From: Bradyrhizobium sp.
GTDB lineage: Bacteria; Pseudomonadota; Alphaproteobacteria; Rhizobiales; Xanthobacteraceae
Assembly (NCBI RefSeq): GCF_030654605.1
Contig: NZ_JAURXB010000072.1
Coordinates: 78,492-142,491 of the forward strand
DNA length: 64,000 bases
Direction: 5' to 3'
Positions 20,872-31,210 of this stretch are shown piece by piece. The position numbers and the translations under genes are program-made. Every line of letters starts with the position of its first letter. Within the stretch, counting starts at the first letter, position 1. The notes beneath the pieces were generated by a model. The model was not told where the DNA came from. It did no database searches and saw only the letters and a program-made list of their open reading frames with translations.

Positions 20872-21921
20872 AATGAGCATTTCAGCCGCCGCCGCTTCCT
20901 GAAGTTGACGGCGGCGGGGCTTTCGGGCGCGGCGATCCCCGGGGTTGCCCATGCGCGGGAGCCGATCGCGGCGGATGAATTCACCGTCGCGACCCCGGTT
21001 GCGATCGAGGTCAACGCAAGGCCGATTCCTTCCTTCGACAGCAGCGACAAGACGCGCGTCCGCTTCGGCGCGCTGGAATATCGCAGCGGACTGATCCTGA
21101 CATCGCGATTCCGCGGCTTCGGCGGGCTGTCGGGATTCCGGCTCGATCCGAAGGGCGAACGCTTCATCGCGGTCAGCGACCGCGGCGGCTGGTTCACCGG
21201 CCGCATCGTCTATAAGGGCCGCGAGATGACCGGGCTCGACGACGTCGAGGCGGCGCCCCTGCTCGGGCCCGACGGCCGGCCGATCACCGCGCGCGGCTGG
21301 TACGATTCCGAGTCGCTCGCGCTCGATGGAACATTTGTCTATGTCGGCATCGAGCGGGTGCACCGGATCCTGCGCTACGATTTCGCCAGGGGATTCACGC
21401 GGTCGCGGGCTGAGGAAATTCCGCTGTCGCCGGCCTGGCGCAAGCAGCTGCCCAGCAACAAGGGGCTGGAAGCCCTGATGGTGGTGCCGAAGGGGCTGCC
21501 GCTGGCGGGCACGCTGATTGCACTCTCCGAGCGCGGGCTCGATGCCGACGGCAACATCATCGCGTTCCTGATCGGCGGCAAGACGCCGGGCCAGTTCAGC
21601 CTGCGCCGCACCGATAAATTCGAGGTCAGCGACGGGGTGCTGCTGCCTTCCGGCGACCTGCTGGTACTGGAGCGCAAATTCTCCTGGCTCTCCGGCATCG
21701 GCATCCGGATCCGTCGCATCCCGCTCAAATCGGTAGGCCCGGGCGCATTGGTCGACGGCCCCGCGATCTTCGAGGCGGATCTCGGCCAGGAGGTCGACAA
21801 CATGGAAGCCATCGACGCCCACGTCACACCTGAAGGCGACACCGTGCTGACGCTGGTCTCCGACGATAATTTCTCGATGGTCCAGCGCAATCTGATCCTG
21901 CAGTTCACGCTGAGGGAGTGA
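20866..21921 (+). CDS. esterase-like activity of phytase family protein, Tat-exported
   Basis: RRRFLKLTAAGLSGAAIPGVAHA; GGLSGFRLDPKGERFIAVSDRGGWFTGRI; NMEAIDAHVTPEGDTVLTLVSDDNF. Confidence 0.8.
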   Translation: MRNEHFSRRRFLKLTAAGLSGAAIPGVAHAREPIAADEFTVATPVAIEVNARPIPSFDSSDKTRVRFGALEYRSGLILTSRFRGFGGLSGFRLDPKGERFIAVSDRGGWFTGRIVYKGREMTGLDDVEAAPLLGPDGRPITARGWYDSESLALDGTFVYVGIERVHRILRYDFARGFTRSRAEEIPLSPAWRKQLPSNKGLEALMVVPKGLPLAGTLIALSERGLDADGNIIAFLIGGKTPGQFSLRRTDKFEVSDGVLLPSGDLLVLERKFSWLSGIGIRIRRIPLKSVGPGALVDGPAIFEADLGQEVDNMEAIDAHVTPEGDTVLTLVSDDNFSMVQRNLILQFTLRE

Positions 21922-21975
21922 GGTCCCTCATCCTCTCACTCTCCAGACATGCCTGAACATCCCGCGGCGCGAGGC

Positions 21976-22560
21976 GCCCGGGGTTTGCGTCGGTTTCACC
22001 CTTCCCGAGAAAGAAGGGCGCAGGGAAAGCCGGGCGCCGATTGCACCCGCGGTCGTGCGCACAAAGAGCGCACGAGTAGACCACAGGTGAACCGGATCAT
22101 CCGGCTTTCCCTGCACGACGGTTTACGGCTTATACGTGATCTCCCCGGTGAGCCCTGCACTTTGCCACCGTCGCCGTGCGGATTGACGATGCATCTCGAG
22201 CCCGGTTGAGCCGGATGCATCTCCACACGACTTGACGCCAGCCTTGGGGCGTCGGGACCACACGATTTCGCCGTCCGCGCCCGTCTCGCCAAAGCTCTCG
22301 CCGGACCTCGCGCCTGTCCGGCCAGTTTCGTCGAAGACAGTTTTCAGCGCCGTCCGTCTGCGCGCCGCATGCCGCTCACGAGGTTCATCTCGCCCTGCGA
22401 CTGCACCTGCGCGCCCGACGTTGTCGCGTCCATCGCATCCCGTTCCGACGTCCGTGCGTCCGCGAAACGCCCCTCCTGCTGGGACGGGACGGCGGGGAAT
22501 ATAGACTGATTTTCAATTTCCGAAAATCAGAATATTTTTGTGCGGAGGGCTTGACACGGC
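21976..22560. other. structured non-coding block, candidate repeat/ncRNA
   Basis: No convincing CDS; nested inverted repeats including perfect GCAGGGAAAGCCGG / CCGGCTTTCCCTGC (22020-22033 / 22101-22114). Confidence 0.4.
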
Positions 22561-22627
22561 TTCTGCTAAACCGAAGTGATTTGCCCGCCGGCGCTCTGCG
22601 AGCTATGGCGGGGCAGGCCCGCGGGCG

Positions 22628-23170
22628 TCAGCGGCGCTGCAGCCGGAAAATGCCCCAGCCTGCGATCGCGGCCATCGCCAGCGAGATCAGGACGTTGTAG
22701 CCGGCCAGCGACAGGCCGAGGAAGCGCCATTGCACCTCGTCGCAGCGGATCACTTTTACGGTGTCGAGGCGCTCCAGCAGATTGCCGGCGCTGCCGAGAT
22801 TGACCACCGGGCCGGAGCAATCGGTCGGCCCCTGCCACCACTTCCATTCGACGCCGGCGTGATAGGCCCCGAGCCAGGCATTGCCGAGCGCGGCAGCCGC
22901 GAGAATGGCGAGCCCCGCCAGCAGCACCGAGCGCGGCGTGTCCCTGGCGGCGGCGAACGCCACCAGCGCGCCGAGCGGGATCGCGAGGTAATAGGCATAG
23001 CGCTGCTCGAGGCAGAGCGGACAGGGCCGGATGTCCAGCACCAGCTGAAAGAACCACGCCCCCGCCAGCGTCGCCGCTGCGATGGCCGTGATCGCCAGCG
23101 CGGCCGACAATGCGGGATTGGCCCGAGGCGCATAGGACTGGCTTGCGATGGCATTCAGCGTCACGGTCAT
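22628..23170 (-). CDS. dsbB: disulfide bond formation protein B
   Basis: FFQLVLDIRPCPLCLEQRYAYYLAIPLGAL, 4 TM, second Cys pair region (TDCSGP ... VIRCDEV). Confidence 0.88.
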   Translation of the reverse strand: MTVTLNAIASQSYAPRANPALSAALAITAIAAATLAGAWFFQLVLDIRPCPLCLEQRYAYYLAIPLGALVAFAAARDTPRSVLLAGLAILAAAALGNAWLGAYHAGVEWKWWQGPTDCSGPVVNLGSAGNLLERLDTVKVIRCDEVQWRFLGLSLAGYNVLISLAMAAIAGWGIFRLQRR

Positions 23171-23390
23171 CTCCTGTGCCAAAGCGTCGTATCCCGCAGC
23201 CAAGGCGCTGTCGAGACAGGGCGCGATCACAGGGGAGTGTTTTGGGGCGGGGGAGACGACTTTGACATGCCGTTCCGGACCACGAAGACGGCTCGAAAGC
23301 CGCTTCCAAACCAACGGGTTGACCCGCCCTCCCCGGCCGCTATATTCCGCCGGCTTCGCGACCCCACGCCTTCCGGCCGGCGTCGCGAAT

Positions 23391-23475
23391 GCCCCTGTGG
23401 CGGAATTGGTAGACGCGCTCGACTCAAAATCGAGTTCCGCAAGGAGTGCTGGTTCGATTCCGGCCAGGGGCACCA
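23391..23475 (+). tRNA. tRNA-Leu(CAA), CCA encoded
   Basis: GCCCCTG...CAGGGGC acceptor, anticodon stem-loop CTCGA-CTCAAAA-TCGAG, variable arm, GGTTCGATTCC T-loop, terminal ACCA. Confidence 0.95.
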
Positions 23476-24048
23476 AGGGCTTATTTTCCTATAACTATTT
23501 CATTCTAATCAGATTGACTCCGCTTATTGAAAAGAGCGAGTTGCTGCCATCCTGCGTGCATGCGGGCCGATCTCGCTGATGGATCATCCGCGTCGTTCCC
23601 GGCTACTTCCGGTCTACCCCCTATCAACGGATACTCTCAGGCATGTCTCAAGTGTGCCAAGAGGCGTGCCGAGACTGTTCGGGCCTTAAATGGTTCGATA
23701 TCGATCGCAACAGCGGCTTGCGTGCCGTCCGCAGGTGAGCCCGGCGTTTGGCTTCGATGGCCCGTGGATCGCGGCTGCGCAATGCCGCGAGGGGACCAGC
23801 GGAGTTTCATTCGAAGGCGGTCGGCGCGGTGGCCATCAATTGCTCGGAGCCTGGGATTTAGCGGGGGCTGCTGTAGCGCGGTGGCTCCGCCTTACGCAGC
23901 CGCATTGCAATCCGCAGAAAATACAGCCCGGACGCGGATGATGCGCATTTGATCAAGGACAAGAGATCAGATCGACATTTTGGTAAAAAGCAGATTGATC
24001 TGAGCGATTGTTCCCGGGGTTGCCCAGAAGTGTGTCTTGGAGGCTATC

Positions 24049-24402
24049 ATGACGCGACTTGTCGCCACGACCGCCGCAGTTTTCATGCTTATGTTAGGCT
24101 GCGCTCACACTGCCTCCTTTCTTTCGGAACAGCAGGCGCGCGCCAAAGCAATCAATATTTTGCAGGGCGATCCATATGGAAGAACGCCTGATGAGGTTTC
24201 AAAGAACATCAAGCAAGTTCAATTCGCGCAAGACGGAAACACCAAGGCGTGTGGGGCCAAGAAGACTCCAGCATGGGAGTTTCACGTCGTTGTCGTGACG
24301 GCAGACAAAGATCAATACAATAAAGGGACCATCGATGGGTTCCTCGCAGTTGATGCTCGAACCGGCAAGATATTGTGTGCTAATTTGCCGTTGTTGGACT
24401 AG
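24049..24402 (+). CDS. small putative lipoprotein, possibly PepSY-like fold
   Basis: MTRLVATTAAVFMLMLGCAHT lipobox; GFLAVDARTGKILCANLP. Confidence 0.6.
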   Translation: MTRLVATTAAVFMLMLGCAHTASFLSEQQARAKAINILQGDPYGRTPDEVSKNIKQVQFAQDGNTKACGAKKTPAWEFHVVVVTADKDQYNKGTIDGFLAVDARTGKILCANLPLLD

Positions 24403-24486
24403 GCGGCATCAGAGCGGCTCTCAGTATGATGTGAGTTCCGGGTCGATTTTTCTGCAAGAGTCGATTGAGACGAGCCTCGCCCGCGC

Positions 24487-25266
24487 CTATCCAGGGCGAT
24501 CGATCGCCGAGGGCGTTACCCGGGAGCCGTTTGAAAAATTCGACTCGGGGCGAATCCGCGCCAGGATATCGGCCCCTATGCTGCAACCATCCGGAATCGG
24601 CGCGTAGGCCGTGGCGTATTGCCGGCCGGTTCGTGCGATCCACGAATAGGTGAAGGCAAGACGGTTCGGTTTCTCGTCGTCGATGACTTGAACCGCGTCG
24701 AGTCGCGCCCCCGCATAGCCCCAGACGTGGAGCACGCCGTTCACCAACATGCCACGCCGCCCGACGATCACGTCGCCGGTTCGGAACGTCAAGTGGTCGG
24801 CCATGGCGCAACGCCCGAGCAGCCAGCCGAGGCAGCCGACCGCGGCAATGCCAAGACCGATCCAGAGGAAGATCGTTGCATCGCCCGGATTGATCGCGGC
24901 GAGCACGCTGCAAATCACCACGTCGAAGGCGAGAATGGCGACGAGGATCGCGCGGTGATCGGCACGGGTCGCCTCGCCGGCATGTTCGGCGAAAGCGGGC
25001 CAGTCCTCGGGGTCGACGGTCCAGCGCGCCACCACGTCGCTGCCCGCGACGAGATCGTTCCGCACCCGCACGAACCGGCGAAACAGCATCGCCACGATGA
25101 CCGCCGATATGGCGAGGAAGAGCGCAATGAAGGTGATCGCGAAAGCGGCGCTTCCCAACCGGTCGTGCAGCGCGTCCCCGTCGAGCGCGAAAAGGCCGAG
25201 CCAGGCGACCGCGATCGCGGCCACGCTCAACGATACCCAATAGCCCGTGCGCGGATCGCTTCTCAC
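24487..25266 (-). CDS. hypothetical multi-pass membrane protein
   Basis: Four hydrophobic segments, no recognised family. Confidence 0.6.
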   Translation of the reverse strand: MRSDPRTGYWVSLSVAAIAVAWLGLFALDGDALHDRLGSAAFAITFIALFLAISAVIVAMLFRRFVRVRNDLVAGSDVVARWTVDPEDWPAFAEHAGEATRADHRAILVAILAFDVVICSVLAAINPGDATIFLWIGLGIAAVGCLGWLLGRCAMADHLTFRTGDVIVGRRGMLVNGVLHVWGYAGARLDAVQVIDDEKPNRLAFTYSWIARTGRQYATAYAPIPDGCSIGADILARIRPESNFSNGSRVTPSAIDRPG

Positions 25267-25420
25267 GGTCTTTCCTCACAGCCGACCGTTGATATGATCA
25301 GTGATGGGTGGTGGCTTTGCTTTGATCTATCTCATGTTGTGTGCAAGCAGGCCGTGGCAACCTTTCATGACGTTGTGCAGACGAACCGTCTCGTTCAGCT
25401 TTGCACGGAATTTCAGGTTC

Positions 25421-27340
25421 ATGATGCGCCCCATGTGGTATCGTGCTTTCTTGCTCGCCGGCCTGATCGCGGCCGTGCCACTGCCGGCCGCCGCTTCCGG
25501 GGCCTGGGTTCTGACCGAGGTGACGACCGACAAGCCCCCGATCTCCGAGTCTCCCTGTTATCCGGGAAAGACCATCGATCTGTCCGACGGCTCCGCCCGG
25601 TTCTCGCAGGGCTATGCGGATTGCTCCGGCCAAGGGAGGGTCAAGGGCGGAGAGCGGGCGAACACCACGATCCGGTGGCAATTCTCCCAGCCCGTTCAAC
25701 TCCTCCAGCCGGACACGCCGCTCGTCGTCCGCGTTTCGATCACTCGGGATTCCAATCCCGTGCCCTATCACGGGGGTGGCGCCGCCTATTTCTATTTCCG
25801 CTCGCAGAGCGCGGTCGGCGGAGTCGAACTGAAGGGCTTCCTCGACAATCCGAACTTTGCGCGCTCCATTGATCGCGAGATCAGGCTCGACCGCGTTCCC
25901 GCCGGCCGGGATGGCGACAAGCTGACAATGTGGATGAACGTCAGCGGCGAAAGCGGGGGCGGAGACGTGTTCTACAAGTACGAGTTCCGCCAACAGGCCG
26001 CGGCCGCCCCGCCGTCCCCGCCGCCGGCCAAGGATCCAGCCGATATCAAATGCGGCCAATACGCGCTGGCGGCAAAGAAGCAGGCGTCGGAAAACGTCGC
26101 CAGGGGATGCGGCTACACCGGCGACCGCTGGCAGGCGGACTACCAGCCCCACTTCCTCTGGTGCGAGGCTGCCGCGACGACTGACGAGGAGTTGGCGCGC
26201 GAAACCGGCGCGCGATCCGCCGCCCTCGCCCAATGCCGCCCGACCGTCACTCCACCGACACCCGCTCCGCCACCACCCGCTCCGCCGGCTGCGAGGGATA
26301 GCGGCGCCCGATTCAGCTCCCTCTCGGGCGAAATCGAGGTTCGCCACGATGGAGAGAAGGAGTGGCGCTTCGCGAAGCTCGGCACCGTGCTCCGTGTCGG
26401 CGATCATGTCCGAACCTCCGAAGACAGCACCGCGATCATCGGGTTTGCCGATCTGTCGACGTTCCTGATGAAGCCGGAGTCGGAGATCGTCATCACGACG
26501 CCGCCTGAGCGCGATTCGATGGTCCGGCTGGTCGCCGGCAACATCCTGAAGAACGTCAGGAAGATGTTGAAGGATGGCACCATGGAGGTGGAGATGTCGC
26601 AGGCGATCGCGGGGGCCAGGGGTACGATCTTCGCGGTCGGCACCTCACCCGGGGCCGGCGACACCGCCGCCGTCCTGCAAGGCGCCATCGAGGTCCGTTC
26701 GAAGGCGACGGGCCGGACGATCCTGCTGAATCAGGGCCAAAGGGTCGCGATCACCGCACGCGGATTCTCGCCGGTCGAAAGCTTCGACATCGACGCGGAA
26801 CTCGCGCGCTGGGGCGAGAGGTTTCCCGGTGCGGAGATGGCAGACATTCGGCAAAGGGTTGACGAGTCTCGCGCGCGCCACGCCCCGTCCCGGGACGGGC
26901 CGAGCCGAGGTCCGGCCGCCGACGCGGGCGACGGCCCCTATGGGTACTGGGCCGTGAGCGAAGGCGCAGACGGCGTGAAGATGGGTCTGATCTTCCCCGA
27001 TTACTCCACGACCGAATACGTCGGCGCCCTCTTCTTCTGCGTTCCGCAAGGCGGCGTGCGGGTCTCGGTGGATAGTCCGGGCCGGCTCGTGGCCGGCAGC
27101 AAGGCCAAAGTGACGATCACCGCCGATGCGGCGACGGTCGATTATCGCGGCACCGTGCAGGACAAGATGACTGACGACGGTAGCATCGTCGTGTTCGACA
27201 CGACATTCAACGATCCTATCTTTGAGGATCTCGCCCAAGCGACAACGATCGGCATTGGCATCGACGGACGGAAAGTGCCGTTGCCGATGCGGAACAGCCG
27301 GAAAACGTTCAAGCAATTTTTCGAACGCTGTCACCGATGA
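25421..27340 (+). CDS. FecR domain-containing secreted protein
   Basis: Signal peptide; FecR core LGTVLRVGDHVRTSEDSTAIIGFADLSTFLMKPESEIVI...AGARGTIFAVGT. Confidence 0.8.
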   Translation: MMRPMWYRAFLLAGLIAAVPLPAAASGAWVLTEVTTDKPPISESPCYPGKTIDLSDGSARFSQGYADCSGQGRVKGGERANTTIRWQFSQPVQLLQPDTPLVVRVSITRDSNPVPYHGGGAAYFYFRSQSAVGGVELKGFLDNPNFARSIDREIRLDRVPAGRDGDKLTMWMNVSGESGGGDVFYKYEFRQQAAAAPPSPPPAKDPADIKCGQYALAAKKQASENVARGCGYTGDRWQADYQPHFLWCEAAATTDEELARETGARSAALAQCRPTVTPPTPAPPPPAPPAARDSGARFSSLSGEIEVRHDGEKEWRFAKLGTVLRVGDHVRTSEDSTAIIGFADLSTFLMKPESEIVITTPPERDSMVRLVAGNILKNVRKMLKDGTMEVEMSQAIAGARGTIFAVGTSPGAGDTAAVLQGAIEVRSKATGRTILLNQGQRVAITARGFSPVESFDIDAELARWGERFPGAEMADIRQRVDESRARHAPSRDGPSRGPAADAGDGPYGYWAVSEGADGVKMGLIFPDYSTTEYVGALFFCVPQGGVRVSVDSPGRLVAGSKAKVTITADAATVDYRGTVQDKMTDDGSIVVFDTTFNDPIFEDLAQATTIGIGIDGRKVPLPMRNSRKTFKQFFERCHR

Positions 27341-27574
27341 GACGAGCATTCATCATCCTGGTCGGTGGCATTGCACCACGATGCTTCACGCCCGCGAACA
27401 TTTTTCGCTCTTCTCCGACCAGCAGACCTGACCTCCGCAGCGCGCCTAAATCGCACAGGAGCCCAAAGCGCCACATTGAGCACCGCAGCCTCACATCAGG
27501 ACTGTGAGTAGACCTGTGAGTAAGTGATATTTATGATTTAGGAAATGGTGTAAAAACAAAGCGTTATGCTGTCA

Positions 27575-27601
27575 GTTCGATTCCGGTCAGGGGCACCAAG
27601 G
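27575..27601 (+). repeat. tRNA-Leu 3'-end fragment (putative att site)
   Basis: GTTCGATTCCGGTCAGGGGCACCAAGG, 26/27 identical to 23452-23478. Confidence 0.85.
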
Positions 27602-27699
27602 AATTTATTCCTAGCCGTATTTCTTGGCCGAAGCCGTTTCTCCGCTGCCTACATGAGCGCATCTTATCTGGCGGCGATTGGTCCAATTGCACGATCCAG

Positions 27700-28450
27700 T
27701 TAGTTGCACCGATCGAGGACGCTCTTCGCATCCAGCAGATCTGATGCATCAAAGCCCTCATCGAACGATGTGAAGATGGGCTCAAGAGCGGCGCGCGCCT
27801 TGGCCGACTCTCCTTGATCCAGGTAAAGCCGCGCCAAGTCTGAAGCTGCGCGAAGTTGAAACAGGCGCGCGCCTTGGACTTTTGCAAGCTCTTGGGATTG
27901 ACGAAAAAACGTCTCGGCCAGGTCTATTGCACCCTCGTGCTGATTGGATGCCGCGCAACCTGAGCAACTCCGACTTGGTCGTCGGCCCTCCTTCGACCCG
28001 CCGCAATAAACTATCGAGGAGAGAGGCTGCTTCGGATCGGCGTCCTAGTTCAAGCAGGACCTCTGCTTTCATAGAGACGCGCACGGAGAGTTCGTGCGCC
28101 CGCGCAAAGGCTGCTCCGACGGCCTCAGCACCAAAACCGTGAACTGCCATCAGGGCCGATCCGAACCCTATTCGCAAGTCCAGCTCGATCGCATCGCGCT
28201 CCGTCGCGCCTTCCACGCGAGTTACGAGTTCGATGGCACGCCGGAACAGCGCGACAGCTTCCTCCGCCGCCGACCGCCGCGCGGCGCGATGCGCCGCGCT
28301 CCGCCATGCCTGGATTGCCTCAGGCCATGATCCGGCTTCCGTCAGGTGCCGAGCGTAGAACTCGGGCTCCAGCTCCAGCAATGTCGCAACCAAGTGGCGG
28401 CCGCCGGCTAGAGCTGCCAGGTACTTGCTCCCGGTCAACGCCGATGATGC
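27700..28450 (-). pseudogene. frameshifted remnant of the TPR/ATPase region of a class III cyclase-type protein
   Basis: Frame 1: FYARHLTEAGSWPEAIQAWRSAAHRAARRSAAEEAVALFRRAIEL...; then frame 2: QSQELAKVQGARLFQLRAASDLARLYLDQGESAKARAALEPIFTSFDEGFDASDLLDAKSVLDRCN*. Confidence 0.75.
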
Positions 28451-28629
28451 CTGAGACAAGGCCAAAGTGCTCCTGCATCGTGCGAAGAAACACGCCAACG
28501 TCGAGGAGAAATCCGTGGTAATAATATCATTCACGAGGCGTTGTGGATCGCGGTTGCTGGATATGCCACTATCGGGATGGCGCTGGCTTTCGAATGGTTG
28601 CGACAGAGCGCACGCACGAGAGGAGACGG

Positions 28630-30519
28630 ATGAAATCCGCGCCGACGCGAATGACCGATCCCGCACCCAAACGCATCGTGTCCGGGGAACTGAAACCAGG
28701 CAACCTGGCACTTATGCCGACGCTGATGCTGAGCATAGGACTGCTGGTACTGCTGTCGGCCGGCTTGATTGTAGCGGTGAACTGGGTCACCGGCCGCGCC
28801 ATCGTGCAGGAGTTTGCCACCCGCCTCATCGCGCGAGGGCTTTCCATACAGGAGATAGCGCTGCGGCGGCACCTTGATGCGGCCGTCGATCAGGCCACTT
28901 TCATTGCAGATGCAATCGGCGACGGTCGCTATAAACTCTTCGAACCTGCACTTGACGATTTTATCAGCGGCACCATGGCGGCGGCTCCTCAGATCGGGGG
29001 ACTTATCCTCGCCGATCCCAGCGGCAAGGCATTGCGCGTCGTGCGCGGCGCGTCCAACACGACGCTACAACTGGACCATCCGGACATCACAGGAGACCGC
29101 CAGCTTGCGGAGATTGCCGATGAAATCCGGCTCCGCAAAGACGCCTATTGGGGACCGCCGGTCTATCGCGAGAGGGCACAGACGACTTCTCTGAACTATC
29201 GCGTCCCGATTCGAAAAGGAGACGTGTACCTGGGGTTCGTAACTCTCGCGGTCTCGACCCGGGCACTTTCGATCCTTGTAAAGGAACTGAGCGAGCCACC
29301 GCGATCCGCCGCCTTCATGCTGTACGGGCGAGACCGCATTCTTGCACATCGGGCGATGCTCGATGGAAACCGGAAGGCGTCCGAAGACGTTCCGCTACAC
29401 ACTCTCCGAACGTTTGGGGATCGGGTAATCGAAAATTATTCGAGCGCGCAGCCGCTCGACACGGCCGGCATAACGCCGCCGCCCGGAGCCGTGGCGCGTC
29501 AGCAGGCGGTCGATGGTGAACTCTATTTCATCTTTGCCCAGGAAATTTCCGGTTACGGCGACCTGCCGATCTCGACGGGTGCCTACGTTCTGGCGCGGGC
29601 CGTCGATGCGCCTCTTCGGCTGTTCTACTGGGCATCGGTCATTGCGCTTTTCATGCTCGGGGCATCCCTGATCGCGGCCGCGCTGATGGCCGGGACAATC
29701 TCAGGTCCGATCCGCCGGGCAGCGAGAAGCGCTGCCGCCATAGGCACTCTGGACTTCGACAAGGTAGCTCCCCTGGAGTACAGCCGCTTTCGCGAAATCA
29801 ACGACCTGGCGCATTCGTTCAACGCGATGCTCGACGGACTGCGGGCTTTCGGCCGCTACGTTCCGCGAACGTTGGTAACGCGCCTCGTCAAGGAAGGCCG
29901 GGTCGGCGCGGGTACGGAGGAGCGCGAACTCGCCATCATGTTTACCGACATCGTGGGTTTCACCGCAGCATGTGAGAAACTGACCGCTCGCGAGGTCGCC
30001 GAGTATATCAATCATCACCTCGCCCTCGTCGCCGCCTGCGTCGAACAGGAAGGCGGCACCATAGACAAATTTATCGGGGATGCCGTCATGGCCTTCTGGG
30101 GTGCCCCAGGGCGGGTAGAGAACCCGGCAGCGTCGGCTTGCCGAGCAGCCCTTGCCATACAGCTCGAGATAGCCGCGGAAAACCGACGACGGACCGCTGC
30201 GGGACTCGAGCCGGTTCGCATTCGGATCGGCATCCACATGGGAACAGTAGTGGTCGGCGACATCGGCGCGCCCAACCGGATTAATTACACGATCGTCGGC
30301 GACGCCGTGAACGCAACCCAACGTTTAGAGAGCCTTGGCAAGTCGGTTGATCCTGACGCCGAGTCGATCACCCTGGTCAGCCGGGAGGTTTTTGAAATCC
30401 TGCCCGACGGCTTCCATCTCGTCAGCCGGGGATCGCATCGCGTCAAGGGCAAGCTCGATTGCCTTGATGTTTATCAGCTCGTCGCCAAGCCGAAGGGTGG
30501 CTCGGGCGATACGATTTGA
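28630..30519 (+). CDS. membrane-bound class III adenylate/guanylate cyclase with periplasmic sensor and HAMP
   Basis: Two TM, HAMP-like region, IMFTDIVGFTAACEKL...GDAVMAFWGAP...RIRIGIHMGTVVVGDIGAPNRINYTIVGDAVN. Confidence 0.92.
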   Translation: MKSAPTRMTDPAPKRIVSGELKPGNLALMPTLMLSIGLLVLLSAGLIVAVNWVTGRAIVQEFATRLIARGLSIQEIALRRHLDAAVDQATFIADAIGDGRYKLFEPALDDFISGTMAAAPQIGGLILADPSGKALRVVRGASNTTLQLDHPDITGDRQLAEIADEIRLRKDAYWGPPVYRERAQTTSLNYRVPIRKGDVYLGFVTLAVSTRALSILVKELSEPPRSAAFMLYGRDRILAHRAMLDGNRKASEDVPLHTLRTFGDRVIENYSSAQPLDTAGITPPPGAVARQQAVDGELYFIFAQEISGYGDLPISTGAYVLARAVDAPLRLFYWASVIALFMLGASLIAAALMAGTISGPIRRAARSAAAIGTLDFDKVAPLEYSRFREINDLAHSFNAMLDGLRAFGRYVPRTLVTRLVKEGRVGAGTEERELAIMFTDIVGFTAACEKLTAREVAEYINHHLALVAACVEQEGGTIDKFIGDAVMAFWGAPGRVENPAASACRAALAIQLEIAAENRRRTAAGLEPVRIRIGIHMGTVVVGDIGAPNRINYTIVGDAVNATQRLESLGKSVDPDAESITLVSREVFEILPDGFHLVSRGSHRVKGKLDCLDVYQLVAKPKGGSGDTI

Positions 30520-30704
30520 CCTTGCTTCGCGGTTGGCGAGGAGGACCGGCGTCAGCCCGATGAATGTGTAGAATGTCCGCCTAGGGTCAAACTGAGAAGT
30601 CAGGATACTCAATCGGGAGGTCAGCATTCCCCTCACAACCGGGACATCATCTCGTCATAGCAGCGCATGGTTTGTCATTGGCGAGCACAAAGCTGTAAGG
30701 AGGG

Positions 30705-31148
30705 TCACAGGCCCGCCGCCGCCAACGCTGCACCAGGCTTGTCCTGCTGGGTCGTTACCGCATTGAAATCTCCGCGCAGCGCTTTCAGCGCCATGCGTTC
30801 CTGCTCGATCTCGTGAGCCGTTCGAAATCCCATGCGGCGCAGGACTGGCACCGGAGGACACCAACCCTGGATCGCGTGTTGAAACAGAAACGCGGTTACC
30901 AGTGCAGGAAGCGCAAGCCACCTGCTGTCTCGGGTAACGCCAAGTATAACGCCGGTGAAGGCAAGAGCGGATGCATTCGCCTCGATGGCCCGCTCGATAT
31001 CCCATTCCTCACGGAGCTCTCGGAGCCGACGCGGAATGGCTTCGGGATGCATTGCGAGCTGGTGCACGCGTTCCCGAATATCGTTCCGGATTTGTTGATT
31101 TATTTCTTCGCTCGTATGAGCCGGGACGCGATCGAACGTGCTGGACAT
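30705..31148 (-). CDS. DUF2892-containing membrane protein
   Basis: ASALAFTGVILGVTRDSRWLALPALVTAFLFQHAIQGWCPPVPVLRRMGFRTAHEIEQER. Confidence 0.7.
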   Translation of the reverse strand: MSSTFDRVPAHTSEEINQQIRNDIRERVHQLAMHPEAIPRRLRELREEWDIERAIEANASALAFTGVILGVTRDSRWLALPALVTAFLFQHAIQGWCPPVPVLRRMGFRTAHEIEQERMALKALRGDFNAVTTQQDKPGAALAAAGL

Positions 31149-31210
31149 AAATGCTCTCCTTCACGGTAAAAAGAGCAAATTCTCTCAAAGCCTGTAAGTT
31201 CCGTTCCGGA

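Noticed and set aside
21928-22292. Small ORFs such as MQGKPDDPVHLWSTRALFVRTTAG
   Set aside because: Located in the inverted-repeat-rich non-coding block; probably translations of a repeat.
22628-23476. Extended N-terminus of DsbB across the tRNA
   Set aside because: The extra residues are read through tRNA-Leu antisense; the start at 23170 fits the family.
23527-23952. 141-aa ORF after tRNA-Leu
   Set aside because: No signal, motif or convincing start; region looks degenerate.
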